Assembly (NCBI RefSeq): GCF_030463565.1
Contig: NC_134643.1
Location: 81,837,721-81,901,720 of the forward strand
Origin: Pelecanus crispus
Taxonomy: Eukaryota > Chordata > Aves > Pelecaniformes > Pelecanidae
DNA: 64,000 nt
Direction: 5' to 3'
Below the pieces are notes generated by a model. It saw nothing but the letters and a program-made list of their open reading frames with translations, had not been told where the DNA came from and searched no databases. Shown in pieces: positions 35,301-64,000 of this stretch (positions are counted from its first letter, which is position 1; the number at the start of each line of letters is the position of its first letter). The translations under genes and the position numbers were made by a program.

Positions 35301-35904
35301 CTAGTCCATGCCTCCATATAGAAAAAACAGAGCTATAAAGGAATCTTAGTATAGCCAGATCCACACTAATACAAAGCCATATTTTTTTCCACAACCTGTG
35401 GGTGCAAGCGGAGTGGGGATTCCTGTGCTGAGCTTATAAATTCAGAACTGCTTCCTATCCAATTACTTGTTACAGCAGGGGGAGAATTTGTTTACAGTTT
35501 GAAGTTAAACACTTCTCTCTTTGCAAACATTTCAATACAGATTTAAAGATCAGCAGTCTCCAAAATAATCATCAGGCATCTCTAGTCTGATAAGAATTTA
35601 CTTGGTAAAATTGTCTTGTTTGTATTATCTGGTAAACCAATCTAAGTGACGAAGAATGGAGACTTAGCTTTAAAATGTATCCAGTTGCATTGCAGAACCA
35701 TGGAAATTGACAGAACTGCTTGAAGTCAACTATGTGTATCGGGCAAATGCATCAGTGTTTGCAGAGTCTACCTACTCCATCAGAAATTTAAGCACATTCT
35801 GGCTTTTATGGAGAGCAAAGACACACATGGACTTTTACCTTTAATTACCTTTCCTCCAGATGCTGAAATAAAATGAAGAGTACCCCTCCTTTTTCACTCT
35901 TAGT
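32382..35904. other. intergenic beyond the LRP6 3' end
   Basis: No coding exon recognised. Low-complexity A runs occur at 34352-34370 and 35050-35066. Short plus-strand frames show no motif. Confidence 0.4.
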
Positions 35905-35910
35905 TTTATT
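35905..35910 (-). terminator. LRP6: probable LRP6 distal poly(A) signal
   Basis: AATAAA on the minus strand, 5.9 kb after the LRP6 stop. This gives a 3' UTR slightly longer than the roughly 5 kb known for mammalian LRP6. Other AATAAA words lie upstream at 36007-36012, 36477-36482, 37937-37942, 39717-39722 and 41352-41357, and one more lies downstream near 35228. The choice is therefore an estimate. Confidence 0.45.
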
Positions 35911-38900
35911 ATAAAAATCAACATTTCATTTGTTACAACTCAGTTTATAGTAATAATTGGAAAGGATTTTTGTACAAGGTTTATATACACCTTACAAGTA
36001 AAGCACTTTATTTTACAAAAAAAAAGTTAGTGAATGAGTGAATAGGGCTGACCAAATGTTGGTCATTATAATATAAATACATCCTTGCAAAGCACCATCG
36101 TACCAAAGTTGATGAACAAGAGACACCAGCTGGCTTTAAGACAATGACAAACAGTGATTAAAGCTTACAAAAAAGAACAAACAAAACAAAAAACAAAAAC
36201 AAGATTAAAAATTGAAAGCAGCACCAGATCCTTCACTTGCAAACAAGGCTAGTTCAGCTTAAGCCTGGTGGTATCCTCTTTACAAAAAGACACTTTCATT
36301 TTCCCTCACTGACTCTTAACTGCCTGGCTTAAGGCTACAGCTATTTTAATCAGGACTTCAAAGCTGCTCCTTGTTCATTTAAAGGAGGGGAACAAGACTG
36401 CTCTCCAGTAGTTTCATCATAACAATCACACTGTGTGCTACTAAGACAATCTCTGGGCCAAATCGAACATGGACAGTTTATTTACCCTGCTCTGCACAGT
36501 TTTGAAGTGGATCACCCAGTCCCTATAAATGCTATGCTGGCATCATGCACTGAGCTGCCCTTTTTAGAGGTGAAAAGGAAAGAAAACTGCCCATTTTGGT
36601 CACTACGGTATCTTAATTTACTACTTTTGGAAAAAAATGCAATGTTTTGTACCCATTTTCAAGCTATTAGGTCACTCCTAACTTATTTTCAAGGTGTATC
36701 TGTCACCTGCCAGTTAAGCTAAAGGTTAATTTTCAAGCAATAACCCCACCACAATGCAATCAAAAAAATCCCACGGCTAAGAAAGCAATTTCTGAATAAC
36801 AATGCCCAAATTCTTTTTGCACCCAATGAAACAGCTATTTTTTTTTGTTGTAGAAGTAGTAAGTAATCTGCTGTATGCACAGTACATGTTCAAAAGCAGA
36901 TTCTGTCCGTAACAATATTGTGTGACAAACACGCTCAAGACAAAAACGTCAGGGAAAAAAGTGATTGATTACTTCTTAAGAGAGATTTTGAAGAAGTCAT
37001 TTGGTTCAACAGCATGCGTGACCAGGGAGTTCTGTAGTTCAAGCAGTTCCCCCCAGAATGGTGGTAATCAATTAATTCAAGAAGATTTACCAAGCAATAA
37101 GGAATGGAAATACTCAGCATTCAACAGTGGCCTTTTCTTCATCTTAGCACAGGCTTAACTACTTTAAAGTAAAACAAATGAATCTGTGTTTAAGACTCAC
37201 CAATCAAGCCATTTCTAGAGAATGAGCTACAATAAATAGAGAAGCAATGCACAAACTGGAGAGCAGAATACCACCAAAGCCCATTAGTGCAATAAACAGG
37301 GTTCTTCTGCATGCACCTTCACTTGCAGTGGGTTGTAGCACCTGCTGCGTCAAGCAGTTTGGGTGCAATTTTCTTCATAATTACGCTAGGACTACAACAG
37401 ATTGATTTTTATGTACCTACAGAAAACAGAAGAGTTTTACTCATCTGCAAAATGGACTCCAAAAGTAAGGGAACAGTATAAAAGAATGTGCTTCCTCTCC
37501 TGTCTGATATGACAGAGCATTAACTATTCTGGTTTAAAGTAGCAAGTATTCTGTTGTCTGTCCTATAACCTGGCCAAAAGAAGTCCACCTTATGTGAGAC
37601 AGCAGGACAGCATCCAGCATTAGCCTCTGAAAGGCAGGGAAACTGAGCCTGCCAACGGGGTCGTGTGAATGTGTATGCACGAGAGAGAAAATTATTAGCT
37701 TTGTGTAAATTCACATTATCAAAGATACGTGTACCTGCATACATATACTAGTACATGCACATGGGGGGAAAAATGCCATGGCAATAATCTGGAATTTACA
37801 ATAATGAAAGTTACAACTCACAGCAAAATGAATCCTTTGATATCAACTGGTTCATTTGCATATTCTGCATTACTGTAAATATTTCATTTAATGTATATGC
37901 ACAGGTTGCCTAAATTTATATTAATGGAAACCATTCTTTATTTCAAATGTAAATGCTATGTGCATGTTCCATTTATTGTATCTACGTTCTTTTCAAATAA
38001 GTATCTTGGTATCCAAAAGCAGTGGAGAAATGAGGAGTGTTCCTTAGGAGGGTATGAAATGCATGCAGTAAGGCATAGCAGGTATCATTTTAAAAGATAA
38101 GATTAGGTCCCATTAATGTTGCCGTTTAAACATGCTAAGCTCCTGCTGAACATGCAAAGGTTAGTTTTCAACAAATTATGCTGTAATGTCCTTTTTTTTT
38201 TTTTTGGAACCACAAAGGACTGTTCCTTTCCTGATTGAGCATGCTACGTATTTCCTTTGCCAGACAGTCAGCTATGAACACTCCCCAGGTGTCTACATGG
38301 AGAAAAAAGCGCAAAATGAGTACTCGTGTTAATGCCTCACTGTGTACGTACCTGATGCTGTAAGATACGGACATTTGTGCTTAGCTTAAAAGACATGGAG
38401 CGGTTTCGTTGACATCAACAAGACCACTTCCATGCTAATGCTACAAACCCACTTTAGCGATCTCCTAAATCGACATGTGCATGTTATCTACAGTCCTAAC
38501 ATCTCAGCCAATTTGAAAAGCAGGAGAAAGCATGATCCTTGCTGAGGGAAGGAGAGAACATTAATCACAGCAGTGGAGAGGAAAAGAGAGAAATTGTTCA
38601 GTCTCAATGTTCAATCAATCTATGGTTTATCCACTGGGAATGTGTCAGGTGCACATACTAGTTGCATCAATGCTTTTGTAATTGGGCAATCTGCCTAAGA
38701 GGAACTTCACAGATCATCAACTCCTTCAAAATTTTACTCTAGATTTACTGGAAAAATATATGTGCTTACAAAGGCAGATCACAGCTACTAAACAAATTCT
38801 TTGGTTAGTCCAGACGAGAGAGCCTTCTCCCTACGCTGATCATCTTCAGTGGAAAAACATAGTCTGTCCACTTTCCCCATCCTCATGTGAACCTCCCAGA

Positions 38901-41725
38901 GGCAGATCACTCAAAATATCTGACGCACAAACCGAAACATATATATCAAAAGGACTTGATCAAATCCTACACTGAATTATATGTCTACCCTATTGACTTC
39001 AACTGAGTTACATGTGGACATAAACTAGCAGAGAAAGCAGGCAGCACAGTCCATATGCAGAGAACATTTTTCTTCTAAAGAACCCTCGCTGTAGTTAACA
39101 CATAAGAATTTACCGGCAGGAAGTCCCCTCCAAGAAGAAGCCTCAGTGAGGCAGTCCAACTGCACCAGAAAGAGGATACCACTCCTTAAGCTCAACCACC
39201 TTAAGAGTTTTTCAAACAGAAATTGGCACACTGAAAAAAGTATTTTGCAAGAAGAGACCATTGCCATCGCAGTACAAGCACTTGGACTGAGATACAACAA
39301 TGCAATATTCTTCTGAGTTCATTAGTGCAAGTTTCCACATGTGAACCCCACACGGAATGCTGCACATGAAAAAATGTAAACAACAGAGAAGTTTCTATTC
39401 TCATTGGCGTGCCAGCCTCAACACCCCCCCCCCCGCTCCGACACACCCGCCCTCCCCCCCTTCATATAAATGGTTTCGAGTTCCCTTATAGCTCACAATA
39501 CCCTCCTCAACATCCATCCTGCTGGAGAACACAAACAAGCACTTCTTCACCAGCAAGGAAGAGCTAGAAGAACAGCTACCATGATTCCTAGATACCTAGA
39601 AGGAAGCTGGGCAAAAAAACCTTAGTATGCCAGATCCAGAGATCAACTGCAACAGCCTGGAGACCACCAAGGCTTTTTAAAGTTTCTTCAGGTATCTTGG
39701 ACTACTAGAAAGATCCTTTATTACAGCTGGAATCCCAAATGCCATGGTTTTCATTGGAGCTGAAACCGAGGCTCCAGTACTCCAGATGAGCGGCAGCACT
39801 AGCAAGAATTACTTGTCACTAACTGTCAACAGCATGACTTAAAGCCCATGCCATGTTTTCAGATTTTTTCTCTTTTAGTTGAAACTGGCTGTGAAACAAG
39901 CAACAGAGAACAATAAAACCCAAACGGCACCTCTGAAGAGTTGTTACACCCATACTATGCCCAAAGGCTAGGAAGCAGAAGCTCCTCGGTACCTTTGTTT
40001 TGAGAGAGAAGACTCAGAGGGCCAGTCTTTGAAGACATTGAGCACATTCAACGTGTATTTGATGTCAACAGAAGGTGCAAATGCATAATGCCATCTAAGA
40101 TCAGGTTTACTGTGAGCTCCACTACAGTCAAAGCAAATTCAAAACACTGCACTGGAGTCAAAGAGGAGTTAATAATATCCTAGGTCGCCCCTCAACCTAC
40201 AGAAATAATGTTTTCACTTGATTATATACTTTCCCTGTCAAAATCACCACAGTGAAGCTGACGGGAGAAGGGGCTAAATATGATAATATACAAAAATAGA
40301 GATGCGAATATAAAATGGTTTGGTTAAGAATATCTTAAAATTTGACATTCACAGTGGTTAATACTAAAGTATTAAACTCACACCACGCAAAAGAGGAGGT
40401 ATGTCAAAATCATACTGAGAAAAACTGGCTTTACCTAACACAAAGAAATCATGAGCAGTTAATACAGCACGGGAACCCCTTCCAATGATCAAAACATCCA
40501 TTTTTTTTATGGACAGTTGCTCCACTGAAAGTTAAATGCTTCCTTAGTAGGAAAAAATAATATATATATTTATATATATGATTTGTATACTGTGATATCA
40601 ATATACACTGAAAGTACTGCAAGGATATATTATTCATTTACAGTAAAACTAACAATTAACGGTTAAATTTATAGTTTATAAATATGCTGTCTATATTATA
40701 TGTGGTATAAAAATATTTGACATTTTGTGGGCACTAGGTCAAAATAAGGTTTTCTTTTTTAAGGGACTAAAAATCATTCAGGTATATGCATATTACCCTT
40801 GTCAATTGTGTGAAAATTGTACTGACCTGGTACAAAACAGAATCCTACTGCGTTGGCAAAATGAAGAAGGTAATGTATAGCATGATACTCACTGCATGAC
40901 AAGGCTAATTAGGAGAAAAAAAGAATTTACAGCAGCCCAGTTCTAGCAGTATTTTAAATAAGGATATCATGATTTAAAGTGACACAGGCAGGAAGAAAGG
41001 ATGCAGAAGAGATGGGAAAAGCTAAACAGAAGAAAAAAGCAAACTTTAAAATGTACCCAACAAAAATCATTGAAATTCCAGAAGCAAGGAGAGAGCTCTA
41101 AATGCTCTAGTTTGGTAAATGCATTAAGGAAAAACAGAGGTGTATTCATTTAAAAAAGTGTGTGATTATTTTTCTGGATTCACTGCTACGATTGCTGTAT
41201 TCCTGTAGAAAACAAAGCCCTTTGTGTAAGGTTAATATCTGTCCTGACTGCATTTTCAAGTTTAACTTTAGTTGCTGGCCCTCTGTAGTTAACATAGAGG
41301 TTATTTGGCTACTTCCAAGTATCTATGGTATGCTGCTCTGAGACAGACTTCTTTATTATTAATGACTTTAAACATTTTTGGTATTGACAAACTCCACATC
41401 TCACCTCACTGGACAAGTAACACATCCTGGTTCTTCCACCTCCTTTTGTGCTCAGTCACTTCACTGGATTAAGGCATGTTTTTGTGTTCCATTTGCAAAA
41501 ATAAAAACTTTTTGTACAAATGTCTGGGTTCTTTTATACAAAAATTTTTCTTCTTATGGCACAAGCAGCAGTTGCTGTTTAAGAAAATATATAAATATCC
41601 TTTTTTATTCTTCTGTACAAATATCTTCAGTATTCCTCCACCCCATTTAATAACATTTAACTGTACACTGTCCTACCTCATCCCTTGCCGAGAGCTCCCT
41701 CCCCCCTCCCCAGTAGAACATTTTG

Positions 41726-41733
41726 TATTTACA
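41726..41733 (-). promoter_or_regulatory. Pumilio response element in LRP6 3' UTR
   Basis: The mRNA strand reads TGTAAATA, matching the UGUANAUA consensus bound by PUM1/PUM2, about 40 bases after the LRP6 stop. A single 8-mer can occur by chance. Confidence 0.35.
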
Positions 41734-41774
41734 CTTTCACAGCGGAGGCAGATAACGGGGGGGGGAGCTACCCC

Positions 41775-60856
<19,082 letters not shown>

Positions 60857-60927
60857 TCAATAATGACAACTACTATATATAACCAGACAGTATCTATTAT
60901 TTCATTACCCTTCTCCCTCTTCCTTTG

Positions 60928-60985
60928 CCAAAAAAAAAACCCAACCCCAAACAAAAACAAAACAAACAAACAAAAAACCCAAACC
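60928..60985. repeat. A-rich (CAAA)n-like low-complexity tract
   Basis: A stretch of aaac/caaa words, almost free of G and T on the plus strand, 150 bases upstream of the exon ending at 60783. Confidence 0.8.
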
Positions 60986-62048
60986 ATCAAAACATAACAA
61001 AAAAATCCCAATCTCTGATCAGTTTGGAAAGCCTTTCAAATTACCTCTTTTTATTATAAATGACTGAACATGGATGTGACAGGCAAAGATAATTTTGTAA
61101 GTCACAGGACTAATGAACATGAAGACTTCTGTCAAAATCACCTCAAAGAAGAACGGTCAGCCATGCCTCTCAAGGAACTGTGAATTTTCTTTCTAAAGGG
61201 GTCCCAGGGAAATGTAGCTCCACTATTTTGAAGTTGAATGTTCTGCTAGGTATACTTCTACTTGCAGAGGAAGCTGAGCAAAAGCCAGCACTAGTTCCTT
61301 ATTTAGGCATCCCAGGGAACAGAGATTGCCATCAGAGTGGTTTAGTCCTGTTCCCACAAACCCTCTTTCTGCCTGCACCACAATGAAACAATTCACAGGA
61401 AAATCTCTTAGGTGTGTGCAGGCTGCGTTTTTGGAGAAAAATCTATTCACTCTTCTCAAATTTATATATCTTGCTTATTTCTCATGTGCTCATCTGGGAA
61501 TGCTAACCTGTAATCAGAAAAAATATCTGATGCTCTGCTCCAGCTTTCCAGATGCCCAGCAAAAATTTCCTGGACAGGTGACTTTTTTCTTATAAATACC
61601 AACAAACATCAGAAAATAAGACTTCCCCACCCCGTATGGCTGTAGTGTACTGGCTGTATCTTACAGTAAGTGGAATTTAGTACATCGTTAAAAAGAAATT
61701 ATCCCTGTATTACATAATTGGGTCAGAAATCAGAGGAGGTAGTTAAAGCATTTTTCCTTTTCACAGCATTCTTTTCAATAATGGTCTACCTGGAGCCACT
61801 GCTGTGCAAGACGGCACAAGAGCCAGCAGCCAGAAATGCAGCTTGCAGTCTCCCTGAAGTTTGTACAATCAATTCTCTATAGCACAAGTCTGGAGAGATT
61901 AGCAGTGGGATACTGCACTCATTCAATCCAGCCTGTAAAACAGGTAAGGCAGCACCTTGGAAAGGGGAGGTAGCAAAAGTCTTCCAGAGAACATCATCAC
62001 CTTGTTTTGTTATTTTAGGCATACGCTTTGAACATTTATTCTGCCTGC

Positions 62049-62061
62049 GGGGGGGGGGGGG
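62049..62061. repeat. G13 homopolymer
   Basis: Thirteen consecutive guanines on the plus strand in the LRP6 intron. Confidence 0.9.
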
Positions 62062-64000
62062 TAGTTTCCTTGGTAACTAACACTCAATCTTAAAATTCTA
62101 TAACAATCAGGCCTAATTGCAAGGTATTTTTGCTTTCTGGAAAACCTTTATTTCCCCTCCAAGCATTTCTCCAGTAATTTAAGCTGCCTTCTGCTTAGCT
62201 CTAAACTGCAGAAGAAAGCACAAAAAAAAAGCAAAGCAAAGTTTATACTGAATGTGTACAGCAAAATAATAGATTCAGAAAGTGTCAGTATTCTTACCAA
62301 GCAGTTAAGAGAGTAATCGAAAGGGAAAAAAGCTTAAGATAAAACAGTGCAGGTAAACATACCATCATAAGCACCTAAAATCCTTTCCACTTTTTCCCAA
62401 AGACACCCTCTTACTGTCTAAGATTACGTGTCTTCCAACTTTGAATTGATGGCTCATTTTAAAAAGTAACAGCAGAGTTTCCGCCCTTGAGCCCCTACAT
62501 CTCTGAAATAGCCCCAATTTCAGAAATCCCTTCCCAGTTTTCATCATTGTCCCTCCCAATAGTCACATATTTTAACTATATTTTTGGCAGGCAAATGGAG
62601 TGCAACAAGCATGTCCCCTGTGTAACACTGCCTTCAAACTTCATGACACATGGTAGATCTGACGAGATACCAGATCTCAGCAGAGCAGTGTGTCCTTCCC
62701 ATAATTAAAAGAATCTATGCAAGCATGAGCAGGGTGATCCAGAAGGGAGGAACTGGCCTCTAGACAGGGCTTGGACTAATAATAGTGTTCAGGAGTACAT
62801 AAGCAAGTAAAACAGGCAAGAGAAAGTTAAAACGATTCATGCTCCAATTATAGTGGCCAAGAGAAAAATTAAATTATGCACATAGAAGCCTAAGTCTTCA
62901 ATTACCTACAAATGAGAAGTTGGAAAGTTCCCAGGTTTGAACATGGCAGCAGGAAAACTCCTAAAGCCTCATGAACAGCCCTGAACCGTACCACAGGGAA
63001 ATGGTTCTATTTGCTCACAACGTATTTCCTGTATTTTTCTCCTTCCTTTGTTTCCAAGAGCATTTTCACAAGAAAACATGACCTTTGATCATTTTTCTAC
63101 TTATTCTCTGCTGGAAGTCAAATTCCTCTACCTCCAAAATCACAGTTATCACCAGAGAGGTGCCAGCCATACTTCTTAACTTCCAGGAAGGTGTGAGTGA
63201 GAGTGTTAAAGAGTACAAAAATGCAGTGGTCATGCAAGCACCCGTTGTAATAAAAAGGGAAAGGAGTAGTACAGGACACATGGGGAGGTGAAAAAGCAGA
63301 GTTTTCTGAAGAGCATGATTTTAAAAAAATGCCATGAGGTGGCATTCATGGAACAAGCTGCCCTGCTTTTGGCTTTAAAACAACAGTGGGATCTCTTTAC
63401 TCATGCATAATGCAGATGAGATACAATCTGTCTCTCGGTACCATGAATCTCTTCACCCATTGACTAATCTGAATGACACCAGTGGAAATCAGCCATCCAG
63501 TGTAGCTGCCAAAATTATGAGAGCTTCAGTGGCAGCCAGTTATTGAGAGATGGATAAATTATTTGGTTAGAAACTAATTACACACAGCCTGAGGGGGCTT
63601 GCAGTTCGTATTCTGCACAACAATAAAGAAAAATGGGGCTTGGCTGCACTGAGATCAGAAATCTGAAGTGCTGGGGAGGCCGTGGAGCCAAGCCTCTCCT
63701 CATTGAGGAGGAAACATTTTTGGGGGTATGAGAGTGGCCCACCATCTCATCAGCCAGCAAACACAGCTACTATAGAATTAAATCTTGATCACCTAAAGGC
63801 TATGCAAACTCCAGAGTACACACCAAACTATCACATATCCTTTATGTCATGCAAGATTAAAAATAAATAAGCAGATAAATAAGCAAGCAAGCACTTGAGA
63901 AGGGTTGACAGACAGAGACAAACCCAGAAGCATTTTGAGCTTTCCCCTTACACAGATTTAGCTGAGTCACTAAAAAGATTCACTACAGCCACTCTTCTTA

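Larger units (their letters stand above)
35905..41774 (-). other. LRP6: LRP6 3' UTR (extent estimated)
   Basis: Noncoding, AT-rich DNA directly after the LRP6 stop codon, with no splice-like exon and several poly(A) signals. A C11 run lies at 39424-39434 (plus strand). A C9 run on the mRNA strand (41757-41765) lies nine bases after the stop. A Pumilio-type site is at 41726-41733. Nothing inside resembles another gene. Dinucleotide-like TA repeats occur at 40559-40578. Confidence 0.6.

Overview
The window looks like avian nuclear DNA. It carries several CR1 LINE fragments with the usual bird 3' end, few other interspersed repeats, small introns, and vertebrate genes in the BCL2L14-LRP6 order known from human chromosome 12p13. 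I name no species.

Layout. Positions 1 to 15.3 kb hold no recognisable coding gene. They contain a 5'-truncated CR1 (661-1258, minus), a CpG-rich promoter-like block (about 2.39-3.53 kb) flanked by an AAAAT microsatellite, an ATCAA-type pentamer array (5.29 kb), a 47-bp tandem duplication (7.93 kb) and a longer CR1 (about 11.49-12.56 kb, plus) with a 319-codon reverse-transcriptase frame still open. BCL2L14 (Bcl-G), plus strand, follows at 15293 to about 22990. Its five coding exons join in phase to a 327-residue protein with BH3 and BH2 motifs, and its poly(A) signal is at 22969.

Between the two named genes (23-35.9 kb) the most notable signal is a pair of exon-like segments on the plus strand (28494-28621 and 29381-29525). 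They have strong splice sites, compatible phase and a joint open frame of 90 residues ending in TGA. I do not recognise the protein. GC-richer stretches at 30.1-30.6 and 31.2-32.0 kb and a CR1 3' end (32311-32381) complete this interval.

The right half is the 3' half of LRP6, minus strand, running out of the window on the right. Eleven coding exons (60783 down to 41775) encode about 681 residues: the fourth YWTD propeller, the EGF module after it, three LDLR class A repeats, the transmembrane helix, and a cytoplasmic tail with all five proline-rich Ser/Thr motifs used in Wnt signalling. The 3' UTR probably runs to about 35.9 kb. The upstream exons, including the start, lie beyond position 64000.

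BCL2L14 and LRP6 are convergent. One encodes a BCL2-family protein and the other a Wnt co-receptor. They are neighbours by conserved synteny, and nothing in the sequence suggests that they work together.
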